Part shown: positions 33,978-45,341 of the stretch, in pieces
How positions within the stretch are numbered: the first letter of the stretch is position 1
Layout: the number at the start of each line of letters is the position of its first letter
The notes under the pieces: generated by a model
Seen by the model: only the letters and a program-made list of their open reading frames with translations
Told to the model about the DNA's origin: nothing
Database searches by the model: none
Made by a program: the position numbers and the translations under genes
DNA from: Aspergillus flavus
Taxonomy: Eukaryota; Ascomycota; Eurotiomycetes; Eurotiales; Aspergillaceae
DNA length: 64,000 nt
NCBI RefSeq assembly: GCF_009017415.1
Contig: NC_092406.1
Location: 2,542,001 to 2,606,000, forward strand
Direction: 5' to 3'

Positions 33978-36119
33978 TCAAAGTAAAATCGAGGTCAACA
34001 GTTTGATCATCTCGGTGACATCCTCCAACTCTCCAATATACATGACGTGCCTGTCAGGCCGAACTAGGACAAGACAACCCCTGTCTCTACTTATCCCATA
34101 TCTGCTGTATGCTTCGCTCAAGGTCCATGACCTCGATTCGTTATTATCCACGAAGACTTGCCTGAAGGGATCGCCATTCTTAAAGAGGGACGGGGGCAAG
34201 TCGGCAATCTCGACATCATCCCTGCTTGCGCTATGCACGACGAGGATCTCAAATACATCTTGGGGTGTGATTGCACGCTCACCCAGACGTCGAAGAAATG
34301 CCCCAGGGAGCTCTAGCACCTGGCTGACGTTTTCCAGACGGCGTAGCTGCTCCGGTTGCGATATCATGCCCGCAAAGACGACAATCCGGTACCGACCGTC
34401 ACTAGGGAATGATTTTCCAAAGTCAACTGATTCTCCATTCGCATGTCTTTCCACCGTCTGCGAGGGTAGACGCCTGCCTACAAGGATACCAGGTGCCAAA
34501 TATTGCTTAGAAACAATCAAACCACCTTGTTTAGCAACAAGCAATCCAGCCTCGTACTCGATTGCCGTAGTGCTTGAAAATGGAAGATTGTCTCGAAGCT
34601 GTTGATATGTTCCGTGAGCTGAGAAGTTCGCACCGACAGGCGATTCGTCCGACAAAGCTTTATCGAAAGCGACGAGTTGTTTAGTAGTTAGTCCACGCTC
34701 CTCGTCATACGTCTTCAAAATCGAAAGGGGAGAGATTCCCTTGACAACGTGCGCAATTTTCCACCCTAGGTTGTATGCTGAAAGATGTTAGAGAAGATAT
34801 GCAACGCATAAGAGTAGATTTACCGTCTTGTATACTGAAGTTCATGCCGATCCCTGCTCTGGGAGAATGGACATGCAATGCGTCTCCAACGAGAAACACA
34901 CGAGAGTGCTTCGAAGATGAACTTGAGACACGACGCCTGGTCCCAAATACTCCACACCAATCAATATGAGTAATATCAATCTCATACGGCGAAAGTATTT
35001 CTCTCAGTGACCTGAGGATGGCTTCTGGAGTCGCTTCGGACCTGCTAGGAACTGGGGCTGCAATGCGTAGCAATCCATCCTCCCTTGGCACAAAGCCCGC
35101 CCCACGCCCGTCCTTGACAATCATCGATTGGATCCGGATATCCGCTTCGCAATACGTGAGCGTAGTTCAAGGTTGTTCGTTGGTTGGAGAGATGTCACTT
35201 ACGAAAGTTCGACGTCGCAATGCAATCTAAAATCCCCCCCACATCCTCTTCGCCGTCGTCTCCGAGAAAGTCGAAGCCCAAAGCGCTGCGAGTCCAGCTT
35301 CGGCTTCCATCGGCCCCGATGACGAACCTGGCGTGAATCACTTCTGTCCTTCCTTCTTTGCCTGCGACTTTGCGTTTCAAATATGGCTCGTCTGCCGAGT
35401 TATAGTTAAAGTCCCCAGGCTGTGGTATAGTATCCGGAGTGGAAGCTGCAGCCAATTCTTTGTCCGTAAGATGACGTACCGTCAACTTAATAGCGTGCGC
35501 TTTTGGATCATGTATGCCAGCCTCGTCAATATTGATAGCTGTGGCCAGCACCCCCCGCTCAACTTCGAGTCCATCGAAAGCTTTCATGCCGTCTAACAAA
35601 GCGCGCTCCGTGTTACCTAAATATCATTAGAGGCCGTGCTATGAAAGGTTGACGGATCAGACCTTGGCTAGTGTGAACGAGATGATATTGACCTAGGTCT
35701 GGGGACCATTTCGGAAACCGAGCCACACGCTTCAACGGTACATCCTTGCTACCAGCCTACACTGACAGCGTTAGATGAAGTCTAGACAACTCGGAATGCA
35801 CAAACCCATATCGTCATTTCCACTGAAGGAGCGGCCTTATTGTAGAGATCATCTACAATTCCAAACGAATCAAAGATCTCCAGCGTTCCAGTCTGCATTC
35901 CATCGGCATGGCCTCTGAACACTTTTGTGGCACGGGCATCAATGATGCGAGTCTTCACACCGCACCGCGCCATCCACAAGGCTGCCATGAGACTGTGCGA
36001 AATGTGTCAGAAGAGGACTTCATATATAAAGGCGACCTGGCTTGAAAGGTCATTTCTTACCCTGATGGCCCTGCTCCAATAATGACCACATCGGTGGTGG
36101 ACTGCAAAGACGTCGTCAT
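33978..36119 (-). CDS. FAD-dependent monooxygenase, phenol 2-monooxygenase type
   Basis: Six exons on the minus strand: 36119-36061, 35992-35806, 35756-35663, 35616-35203, 35144-34824, 34777-33978. Introns of 68, 49, 46, 58 and 46 nt; total 1875 nt, 624 aa, all phases consistent. Class A flavoprotein hydroxylase marks: VVIIGAGPSGLMAALWMAR (GxGxxG ADP-binding), VIGADGSRSWTRSALG (DG motif) and FLVGDALHVHSPRAGIGMN (GD motif). A C-terminal thioredoxin-like dimerisation domain follows (SRYGISRDRGCLVLVRPDRHVMYIG), as in phenol hydroxylase. It would hydroxylate a phenolic substrate with NADPH and O2. No lesion. It stands alone, with no catabolic genes beside it, so the substrate is open. Confidence 0.92.
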
Positions 36120-36460
36120 GATATTACTACAAAAGGTAGGTATAAACAATCCAAAGCGTCGAAAGAAGATCAATGTGGTAGACAGAGCGTATAAGTGTGA
36201 TGTGCGAGATGCGTCTGTGGATTTCGAATGGTACTTGGCTCGATTAAATATTCGCATCTATAACCAAAAGTTCGGAGATTCGGTAACGATATGTCTCCGC
36301 CCAGTGATTGACTGGCCAAGAATCTCCGGATGTTGGAGTTCCTTAATTGTCTCTTCGGAGGCTTGTTTGAATCCAAACCCGACTGGAGCGGAGGTTCAAA
36401 CCAGCCATCATTCGTTGTCAACCTCCGCTCTGTCTCAGAAGATAGTAAATGAGGGCTAGT

Positions 36461-36532
36461 TTCCCGAAGGGGGTTGATTTAAATGCGCTTAGTCAGCGCA
36501 ACTCACTAGTTACATCAACCCGACTTTGGGAA
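36461..36532. repeat. 72-nt hairpin with nested inverted repeat
   Basis: Outer arms 36461-36478 (ttcccgaagggggttgat) and 36514-36532 (atcaacccgactttgggaa) pair imperfectly over about 18 bp. Inner arms tgcgct (36484-36489) and agcgca (36495-36500) pair perfectly around a 5-nt loop. It may be a foldback element or MITE remnant. Confidence 0.55.
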
Positions 36533-36630
36533 GACTCTCCCAAACATGGAATGAAGGCCGATTCCTTATTGGTTCCTGAATTCATTGATTTCCTACTAGC
36601 TAAAGCTAAGTGTTGTGGGATCCGCCTAGC

Positions 36631-36655
36631 GGCCGGAAGAACCCAGCTTCCGGCC
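36631..36655. repeat. Perfect 9-bp GC-rich hairpin
   Basis: ggccggaag (36631-36639), a 7-nt loop, cttccggcc (36647-36655). Could be a structural end of an old element or a simple foldback. Confidence 0.6.
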
Positions 36656-37946
36656 CACTTAGGGCCGCCAGACGGAATCCCCTACCAACAGACTCCACAG
36701 CGCGGCCGGGAACTATGAGGTGCGTCAAGGGCTTTCATAAACACACTTCCGGGGCAGACGGTGTGCTTATGTATGTACAAAAGGCGAGATGCAGATGTAG
36801 TGACTCGGTGCATAGGCCTATGTCTCTATTCATACTTCTTGCCCGTCCCTTTTAACCTGCTTTCACCTTTGTTTCGACCAATTAGACCCCCACTGTAGGA
36901 TTCCATGGTTTGCGTAGAGCTGTAGTGCTACCCATAAGGCCTTCTTGCATAGCCCGGCAAGGGGAGGCTGCCTGGTCTCCAGGACGGATGGCCTGACTCG
37001 AAGTCTGCTTCAATTCTCCCAGACACCCAGCAATTTGTACGGTCGGTCCTGGGCTGTTCGGTGAAACTGGAGGCTCTGTTCCGACATTGTACTCCATGCA
37101 AATACTATACTCCTGAGTACATGAGCCCACAGACACCGTAACCAACGTTTCTGGAACTCCTGGACGTGTGTACTGTCAATGACGATGTGGCAGCATACTA
37201 CAGCTCATCTATAAGCGTTAATTCTCCCCGTAATCGACCGAGAACTATTCCAGAGTACTATCAACCTCGCCTCTTTAACCTCATTCGCCTCAGGTGCCTG
37301 GAGTGCCAAAGCATGTGTTTGGGCCTTTCTATGTTTGTCTTCGGTGTGGGATTTTCCCGTGACGCATCCGACGCGATAGCCTTCGCTGGGGAATTTGAGA
37401 GTTACGTGCCTCCTATACTTCACGAAGAAACTAGTGACGGGCTTCAAGCTCTTATTATGCGGGCATGTGCACAATGCCATTAACTGCTTGTTGAGAATTA
37501 TTGCTCTCAACTACTTCCGCGATTAGATGATTTTCCACAGTTTCTTCTGGAACCTCCAGACCGGACTCTACCTGGATTCTCTAGTATGCCGACTGCTCTA
37601 AAAGTTTAGTATACATTTATATCATCCTCAAAGATCTGCTTTGACACTATTTCCCCACACAAATATTCCATCCCAGGTTGATTGTCACCTCCTGGGTTTA
37701 TTCTGGACTGTATATATAACTAACAAAGAATTATCCATTCAAAGAGGTCAACCAGCCACTATCCAGGACGAAGCTTGTGATCTTACAATTACTCCGAGAT
37801 ATGGCAACCTGCTCTTCAGTCTTCCACTACTTAAAGTACAGCTAAGCGGACGGCAAGCCCTGTTCTCCGCACCCTATGGTCGTATGTATTATTTCTTTAT
37901 GTGTAGAGAATTAGATAGAAAAAATAAATGTATCAATCAACATAAG

Positions 37947-38313
37947 CCACCTCACTGGAAGAGCCTTTCCGATGCCGGTTTCGATACTATCGATGCCGCA
38001 ATGTCTGTTCCGGGTGGAAAGGATGAAGCCTATCTTTTCAGGGGAACGAAATATGTTCGAATTGATGTCGCTAACGACAAGATCACCTATGGCCCTGCGA
38101 AGCTGGTTGATGAGTGGCCGGGTCTTACGCAGGCAGGCTTTGATTCAGTCGATGCCGCCATTCCCCGTTCCTAACGCTAAAGTCGATGGCGAGACATACT
38201 TGTTCAAGGGATCGCAGTATGCGAGGATCCAGGTGGTTCGTAGTGGCGCGGACAAGGTAACTTGGGGACCACACTCGATTGCAGACTATTGGAAGACTCT
38301 CGACTGGATCTAG
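37947..38313 (+). pseudogene. Hemopexin-repeat protein remnant with frameshift
   Basis: Two hemopexin-type repeats are readable: WKSLSDAGFDTIDAAMSVPGGKDEAYLFRGTKYVRID then WPGLTQAGFDSVDAAIP, and in the next frame VPNAKVDGETYLFKGSQYARIQV...WGP. The D-A-A-x start, the aYLFxGxxYxR core and the W-x-x-L linker are typical. The two parts are separated by one extra C in the CCCC run at 38163-38166; removing one C puts the repeats in register. Upstream, an intron-like gtatgt...ataag (about 37880-37946) precedes, but no clean first exon or start was found. Related fungal and plant proteins have four repeats, so this one is truncated as well as shifted. Confidence 0.65.
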
Positions 38314-39068
38314 TGGCCAGGTGAAGCTGTGAGCGTGTGAAGAAGGGATCCATGTGGTTTTCAGGGATGAACCTGATACATCTTGGGTAGAGAATAGGCC
38401 GCTTGTACTTAATTCTCAATTTCCTAAGTTGCTCCTTCTAACCGCTTGTGGTGCTGTCTTAGTTAGCTGCTCAAGCCAACTAATTGCTCTATTTTGTTCC
38501 CGGTACCTGTTAGTAATTTTATAATTAAAGCCTTGCATTTTTGTCTGAAACTTTGACATAATTTGCCTTGGGATGATGCAGGATACTCTATGATGCGTGT
38601 TTCTCATCTTAGTCCGTTGAGGCCCTTTTCGTGCTCACTTTCGGTGACCTATACTAAATAATTGAAACTGTCTGTTGCCGCCTCTATTCAGCTGTAGTAA
38701 CCCGAGCCAAGTGTACCTTAGCCTTAGTCAGTAAGAGGCTACGGTCTTCTTCATGCTCTCTGGTTTGAGCATTGCTTCAGCATCAAAGTGTCAGGCAGGG
38801 GTCGAGAATCAGATACAAAAGGATCAATAGTTCTAGCATATGTATAAAAGGAAGTTTGAAGTTGGACATATCGGATTCAACTCTAGATTGATGTGGAACT
38901 CAACTAGCCACCCGCCCAGAACAATCGGCTGCCCATACATAAACCACCGCCTCCACGGATATCCATATCTCTCCTACCTACCCCCAAAGCGTCTCTTGAG
39001 TTCCTAAATACCAGGATTCGGCACTCTGACGATACTATCATCGGTGCGTCGTCATGTATACCTGGGAT
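38314..39068. other. Intergenic
   Basis: Nothing supported; 3' flanks of convergent genes. Confidence 0.55.
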
Positions 39069-39515
39069 CTAGACCCAACAGGCCCCTCCAGGCTTCGCTC
39101 TGGAAAATAAATTAGCCCCAGCCGTTTCCTGTACTTATAGTAGAACTTACTGTGGTGCCCAGCCATCCAAGGTACGATCAGAACCACCCGCAGGACAACT
39201 ATCGACAATCTTCTTGAGCAACTTTTTGCACTGGTCTATCGAGAGAACCTTATCGCCCGAGTTGTCATTTTTCATCCACAAATTAACATTCTTCGGATCG
39301 TAATCGACCTCAAGGCACTGCGTCACCTCTTGTCCACCTTTGAACGTGGAAGGGGCGATGTTGTTACACCATTTGTCGATTCCATGGGCGGCTGCACTTC
39401 TCGCCTCTTCGTGACTCCATGTCCAATAACCACCGTAAGGGCAATCCGGCTCACCCATGATAAGGGCAGGAAGTGCCAGCATGGCGGCGAGAATGGGGAG
39501 AGCTTGAAAGTGCAT
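39069..39515 (-). CDS. Small secreted cysteine-rich protein, 131 aa
   Basis: Signal peptide MHFQALPILAAMLALPALIMG, then a mature protein with regularly spaced cysteines (DCPYGG, KWCNN, TQCLEV, DQCKKL, DSCPAGG). The unspliced frame stops at 39147 with five cysteines. A consensus donor GTAAGT lies exactly before that stop, and a 51-nt intron (39100-39150, gctaat branch, ttccag acceptor) leads to a tiny last exon ending GGACWV at 39069, giving a sixth cysteine. I prefer the spliced form because three disulphides become possible. A TATA-like ATATAAATAA lies about 125 bp upstream on the minus strand. Effector-like or antimicrobial-like by features only; function unknown. Confidence 0.72.
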
Positions 39516-41630
39516 GATGGTAGACTTGATAGGAAAGTAGTTTCCACAGAAATAAGTAAGAGAAGACTTGGATTGTTTTCGAAATAGAAAGTGAAGTGAG
39601 TATGGACTGAGAAGGAAGGACTGCCCAAAAGCCCTTATTTATATCTGTTCCTTGAGAACGCCAAGCAGTGTTTTTCAAGTCATAGCGTCGCAGCTGATTC
39701 TGAGAGCCCGTGTCTCGCCGTGCATACCATCCTCTACCAAAAGCCAGGATCAGTCCTGAATATCCTCTACACAATCCATGTAGGATGGTGATCTCGCTAC
39801 GGAGGCTCGAGTCCTTGACACAGCCCACCGGTGCGCAGAGGTTGCCCGTGAAGGCCGCTCGCCAAGTTACAAGTGATAGTATTCTATACACATGTTACAT
39901 ATATCCATATAGAAATATCTATACATAACAGTGATAATACATAAGATACGTTTCTTGGTGCTACCCCAAGATCTACAGGGAGCCAACATTAGGGGGCCTT
40001 ACTCCCGGCAGGAAAACACCAATATTCAACCACGAACAGGCCCCGTCATGGTCTCGGAAATGCCTTACATCGCATAAGACTAGATTGAATCACACGGGTT
40101 GACCCCGTAGATGCTAGATCTGCATTTTGATTTCTCCTTGCAGTACAGACAGTGTTGGGGGCCTTGCATTAGGTCGTCCTGGTGCCTAACCGATCGGCAC
40201 GGTTGGAATCAATTAGACTGCGGGGAACCTCCTGCTGAATATCTGATGTACGGAATCCTAAACAAAAATCCAAGTTGAGTGAAAATATTATATTTGCTAT
40301 CTTCCCAAGGGGAAGTGACCGTTATCTTTAAATGCCCAAGATCCGTCAGACGGTCTTTGTCGTTTCTCTACATACGTTGAACAAGTTGTATTTCTGCCTT
40401 ATGTAGTTTATACTTGGCGCCAAGAATATTCCGGGTCACTACGCTTATAGCTCGGCTAATATCTGCTAGCCTGTACTTTGAATGACTTCGTTTCGCCGTT
40501 CTATTTGTCTTTGATTGGCTGGGTCTGATGATGTGCAGAGGAAATCTCCGATAGTAGAGTTGGAGCCAAGACGGCAAGTCAAAGGCAGTGCTCGCACTGC
40601 GCCATCCACCTGCAGTCCCTCTCCGTCTATCCTGCTCGAAAATAGGTCTAACCCCGCAGTCTGCGCTTCAGTTACCCAATTAGGAGGAGAACGGGGTCTA
40701 CAACGATATAGCACCAAGCTGTATTCACTACGTCCACATGTACAACAAGGGTATGACGAAGGATGCGGAAGAAGATATGGTATTGGCTCCAAGCGCACAG
40801 TACCAATTATTCCTGAAAAGAAGCTAGAGACCATCCTTTGACGGAAAGAGTAAGACTGCAGAGGGGGCAAAAGCACTCTCCCTCCTGAGACAGCCAGTGC
40901 CCGTGAATGAACTTGGCGGTTTTCACAACATGTGTAGATATTCGAAGTATAGTTTCTTATTCGGGGGATTTGGCAAGCCAGAGTGTGTATAAGGTACCAA
41001 GTATCGGACTACTTCGTTGATGACCCATCATACGTCTCGGCCTATGGGGCAAATACCAAGGTTCAAAAAGTCGATCACTGAGGTGTGTGGTCAAGGCCAG
41101 TGCTTCATAAAATATCCGCATGTTTTCGATTACAGCCCACAATACCAATGTCAGCTTCTGGTGGATTTGGAAGATACGCCGACGCCTCAAGAATTATCCT
41201 AGTATTGGTCTGTAATACTGAAGCGAAGTTGTGGAAGCTTCACAGCAAACATCTTCCATGCGGATTACTCACTAATCCAGATGCAGAGGGTAAGCGGACA
41301 TTTGCCGCAGAGTCTGGGAAAGGGTTCAGCGACAACCAAATGTTAGCTAGATACCGTCGAATATGGAATACACATCCTCGCGCGCCTGGGATTATCCACA
41401 ATGATAATAACCCATCCAAAGTTATGTCCAATGCGGAGACTGCCATTATTGTCCACTGTGATATTTGCTGACCAGCTGTTAGAGGGATATGGCCTGAAGA
41501 ACGGGGACATGGAGTATCTCATCTCTTGCAGCAAATAATAACAATGGCTCGAACCAAAGATGCAAACATAACGAAACATACACACACATTTTTAATCAGC
41601 AAGAACCGTCATCTCTTTTAAATATGAACG
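39516..41630. other. Intergenic, 2.1 kb
   Basis: Promoter of the small secreted protein at the left. Open frames around 40466-40876 (both strands) and 41017-41471 have no ATG of quality or recognisable content. Possibly decayed sequence. Confidence 0.45.
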
Positions 41631-42500
41631 TTAGATCCATGTCACAATGCACGGAGGACGCTGGTAATACGATGACCAGTCTACGTTATCCCCGATTTTC
41701 AGGAAGGCTCGCGTCTCTGCGTCTTCATAGGACACTTTCATCCAGCCGACATCCTCCAAAGCACACCCCTCTAACGGTTCATGTATCTCAAGCTCCGACG
41801 GGTCCGATATTTCAAGCTCCTCCAATTCCTCCTCGTCCGGTTCCTCCGGCTTCCATACCCCGTTTACCAAACGCACGAATCCAGTTTCAGACCTGCATTC
41901 CGGGTCGGATACACTCAGAACTGATTCCAAAGCCTCCTGGTCCACCATGAGGAAGAGGCGATACCGATCCGATTGTGGGAAGCGAGAATGATCATTTGCC
42001 TGCTCCACTTGCGGTGCTGTTGCAGCCCACTCTTGAAAATGCTTGCGTAGAAGAGTGGTAGTCGCGCCGTCAAAGGATTGGTCTTCGAAGACTGTAGGGG
42101 CAAAGCTGTCTAGTAGATCCAGGCCGTTGTAGAACTCCAGATACTCGGTAACATGGGAGAGAAGTCGAGTCATGAATCTGTTCCAGTCGGAGTCGCTTCG
42201 ATATGTGCAGCGATAAATCACAAAGCCCCAGGTTTTAAATCGGTCCTTTTGGAGGAGTCGTTCCAGTCGGTTGGCGTGATTAAAATTTGTTTCCATTGTA
42301 GGGACCCGTTTCGATAGCTTATGAGGCCGATCATTGTCGGAAATATTCATTGTCGTTCGCACCTTGTGGGAATACTGGCGTGTGGCGGGATATAAAGTGC
42401 GACCGATATCAGTGGGGAAGCGACCGACGAGGCGAAGGCTACAGGAGGTGTGAAGCCTGAGTTGGTTGCAGATAGGGAGAAAGATTCTCGTTGTGTTCAT
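41631..42500 (-). CDS. Conserved fungal protein of unknown function, 289 aa
   Basis: Single exon. The open frame extends upstream to 42578 but without an ATG; the first ATG is at 42500, and internal Mets at MNISD and METNF are alternatives. The core TWGFVIYRCTYRSDSDWNRFM, LEFYNGLDLLDSFAPTVFED, SFDGATTTLLRKHFQEWAATAP, RYRLFLMVDQEALESVL and ETGFVRLVNGVW belongs to a large Aspergillus family of uncharacterised proteins that I recognise by pattern but not by name. An acidic stretch (PEEPDEEELEELE) precedes the C-terminal GWMKVSYEDAETRAFL. The first 70 residues are basic and resemble a mitochondrial presequence, or are simply leader sequence. Intact. Confidence 0.8.
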   Translation of the reverse strand: MNTTRIFLPICNQLRLHTSCSLRLVGRFPTDIGRTLYPATRQYSHKVRTTMNISDNDRPHKLSKRVPTMETNFNHANRLERLLQKDRFKTWGFVIYRCTYRSDSDWNRFMTRLLSHVTEYLEFYNGLDLLDSFAPTVFEDQSFDGATTTLLRKHFQEWAATAPQVEQANDHSRFPQSDRYRLFLMVDQEALESVLSVSDPECRSETGFVRLVNGVWKPEEPDEEELEELEISDPSELEIHEPLEGCALEDVGWMKVSYEDAETRAFLKIGDNVDWSSYYQRPPCIVTWI

Positions 42501-42998
42501 TGTAGGTTTAGGCGATCGGTGGTTGTAGAAAAGATGGGTAAGGACTAAGAGGGCAGAAGGGGCGAGGCGAAGATACAATCATGTGACAACAATGATAACT
42601 CCCTACATTTTATGTGATTGATACCTAAAACAAACTAACTCAATATCTTTTTATGCAGTCGATGTCCTGAATTTGGGAAAGATTGAAAGGCAATGGCTTA
42701 AATATGTCTAAAATTGCTAGTTCGTTCGTCTAGAGCTAGGGCAGGCAGGCAGGCAGCGCTTACTAAGGGTATTATCAAGAACTTGGAGCCCTAAAAGGAG
42801 TGTTTGTATACATCATATCCAGTAGGTCTCTCAAGTGTATTGCTAATGATATAACGATAATGACGCGCTTCATCGTGTTCTGAAGCTTAGCACTCGGTCT
42901 ATTTGATCGCAATTCATTTGTCTTCTAGGCGTACAACTACGGTCTCATTCCCCTGATTAGGAGCCAGATGAATACCGTTTACCGTCCCCATAAGATAC
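42501..42998. other. Intergenic
   Basis: Holds a short GGCA microsatellite near 42736-42756. No gene. Confidence 0.6.
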
Positions 42999-44198
42999 CT
43001 AGGAGGAAACCCGAACGCAAACCGAGTACCCAACTCCCAAAGTCTGACAGTTAGATCCAATGGCGGGGTTCCATCTATACAGCTGTGCGAATGTGATTCC
43101 ATACATTGTTTCAATATGGTCGCACGAATCCCCACTCACCACAGTATAGTACCGATTACAGTCAGATGCAATCCCATGTTACGTGGGCGCATTTATAGAT
43201 AGGGCTGCCACGCAAATAGAATAGCCAACTCTCAAAGTCTCACAGTTCGAGCCAATCGCAGGGTTCCACTCATACAGTTGCGCAAAGCTGATCCCATACG
43301 TTATCTCGATATGATCGCATGAATCACCACTCACAACGGTGTGGTATAGATTGCAATTGGAGACAGTTCCTGCCTGCGTGTGACCGTTCGGACTCGCAGT
43401 TGAGGAAATAGCCGTGGCCGTGGCAGATGAGCTCGGCCCCTTCACACAGTACGCGTAGCCCAACCAGAGGGTATTGCAGGTGCTGCCAATACTCGGGTTC
43501 AATTGGTAGAACTGAGCTAGAGTGATACCATAATCGCTCTCGATCGACGGGAAGTCGTCACCGTCTACCACAGTATGGAAGAGCTGACATCCAGACACAA
43601 CTCCAGTTTGAGTGGGGCCCATGAACACTGTGGTGCTGGTGGCTGTTTCAGATCCAGTGCTAATCGTGGTAGTGGCAGCAGCACTCTTGGAGCCCACGCC
43701 AATACAAACAGCACGGCTAGCAGTTCTACTCAGGTTAGCCCACAGAGCGGTGTCACAGTCGCCTAACAGCCAGGTATTCCAAGCCAAAAATCGTCCAATT
43801 TCACCCCGTAGGTGTAAGCCATATCAGCACACGTGTAGTCTGGTTCTAGTGGTTAATTGGGATTCTAGATGGGTTAATGGAATACATACCTCCGGCATCA
43901 TAACCGTCGATTGAGGTGAAGTAATTACACTCAGAAACTGTGCCAGCCTCCGTGGCATCAATACGCAGACAGTAAGTCCAGGTAAACTGAGTTGCTATGT
44001 CCACGGTCAGCCTTGCTGTCTGTCCCATGTGCGGACTCAATACTCACAAGTGCTATTTTACTTCTTTACGCAGTAACTGTAAGCCGACCAGACGGTGCAG
44101 TTGTTCATGTCTTTCTCAATGCTTGGATTCCATTTTACCAAGTCCTCCACCGATATGCCGTTATCCAACGCAAGATCCCGGCATAACGTAGTATCGTA
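42999..44198 (-). pseudogene. Multi-LysM chitin-binding protein, decayed
   Basis: Five LysM-type modules can be read in order on the minus strand: 44198-44058 (CRDLALDNGISVEDLVKWNPSI...YSYCVKK), about 43945-43690 (TCADMAYTYGVKLDDF / AWNTWLLGDC), about 43600-43435 (YGITLAQFYQLNPSIGSTC), about 43370-43200 (YGISFAQLYEWNPAIGSNC) and 43145-42999 (YGITFAQLYRWNPAIGSNC). An intron-like gtatgt...cactag lies near 43850-43893. Lesions: no start or signal peptide (the 5' end abuts an SDR fragment); a five-T run at 43790-43786 where six are needed to keep DDF-LAWN in frame; TAA at 43181-43179 between modules four and five, where the parallel linker has Gln. Fungal LysM proteins bind chitin and often act as secreted effectors. 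Modules four and five are near duplicates. Confidence 0.8.
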
Positions 44199-44221
44199 AG
44201 AGGGGTGCTGGTATAGATAAC

Positions 44222-44503
44222 AGTTCCCCCCACAGGGTAATATAAAACCCCAGACTCTGCAGCGGGATTGGTGGCAGCCCAGACAGAGTTAAATGCACCT
44301 TCGCGAACATTGACGGCTGTAAATCTCATCGCAAACTTGAGAGCCGCCGAAACAAGAAAATTGGAATCCGACATGAACTCTGTCCCAAGATTCGTCTTCA
44401 CGAGGCCGGGATGGATACTGACGAATTTTATATCCGGATGCCGTTGGGCCAAAGCTCTGCAGTAATGTGTATTTGCTAGTTTGGATTGGCCATAAAGAGT
44501 CCA
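44222..44503 (-). pseudogene. C-terminal fragment of a short-chain dehydrogenase
   Basis: WTLYGQSKLANTHYCRALAQRHPDIKF followed by VSIHPGLVKTNLGT, then a C-terminal AAESGVLYYPVGG. YGQSK is the Y-x-x-x-K catalytic pair and HPGLVKTN the following strand of fungal SDRs (retinol-dehydrogenase-like). The N-terminal Rossmann half (TGxxxGIG) is absent upstream, where only AT-rich sequence and a microsatellite lie. The frame runs into LysM sequence. Clearly a truncated relic. Confidence 0.75.
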
Positions 44504-44795
44504 TGTAGACATATCCGGCATAGGTGTGGCTCGGGTACTGAAGGATGATGTTGAACACTTACCCAAATAGAATGCATAAGTCACTAGATATTGAGGATGA
44601 CTAAGCTGTGCACCATTCATAACACAATAAGATGAACATGGAAAGTCATAAAGCAAGTATACAAGAGTACTTGTATATAGCGGTTTGCCATTTTACCTAC
44701 TAGTAGCTGAACGTGAGCTAAGCAGAATGTTACCTTTTCAAAACGAAAGGAAAGCAGAGCTACTTAGAGTAGTATTAGTGGTGGTGGTGGTGGTG

Positions 44796-44845
<50 letters not shown>

Positions 44846-45341
44846 TCTTGAGTGGTTCTCCTTCCACCTGTTTGTCGCTACCACTTGAATTCCGTCGTGC
44901 TTCCAAACGCGTTAAATATAGCAGTTGACGTTCGGCAGCTTGATTCTTGGCAGATTTAAGGATGTGTAGTGTGCATAATGCACTTATACAGCAGAGACTC
45001 AATAATGAAGAGAGTTACCACCATCCCTTGCGTAAGATTCTGTTACCCCTTCCAAAAATCAGAGTTCTTGCGACCCTTTGTTTCCCAGCCATTGCTATTG
45101 TGCTGTTATTGCACTGTGATCCCTTTTTTTTTTCTCTTCCTGTTGCTTTCGTCATGGGTCAGTTAGCATGACAGAAAGATCACCCTTTCCGTCCATTCCA
45201 GGGCATTTCCGCATGCTACAGACCCCTCCAACCACCCGTCTTGCTTCACTATCGCACCCCTCTCTCAGGCTTCTTGTCAACTTAATGTTGTCCTCACCCA
45301 TCTTTCAATGATTGCAGTCTTGCCCCGATTCCAGAACGATA
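44504..45341. other. Intergenic with trinucleotide microsatellite
   Basis: No gene. 44778-44845 is a (GTG)n(GTA)n array; the right end is the GH76 promoter. Confidence 0.6.
44778..44845 (+). repeat. (GTG)n-(GTA)n microsatellite
   Basis: About nine GTG/GGT units run directly into about thirteen GTA/TAG units, 68 nt, without interruption. It sits at the broken upstream end of the SDR/LysM relic. Confidence 0.9.

Larger units (their letters stand above)
36120..37946. other. Intergenic, hairpin-rich
   Basis: No protein gene supported. Contains two hairpins (36461-36532 and 36631-36655, listed separately) in a locally GC-richer patch. A minus-strand frame at 36882-37145 is unrecognised and not called. 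Confidence 0.5.

Noticed and set aside
34003..34605. 200-codon plus-strand frame
   Set aside because: Antisense shadow of the last monooxygenase exon, with arginine/serine-rich, non-domain content.
36631..36655. Helitron 3' hairpin
   Set aside because: The perfect hairpin is not followed by the CTRR end and no Rep/helicase sequence is nearby.
40466..40876. Overlapping open frames on both strands
   Set aside because: The plus frame has no ATG, neither strand has a known motif, and no splice pattern was found.
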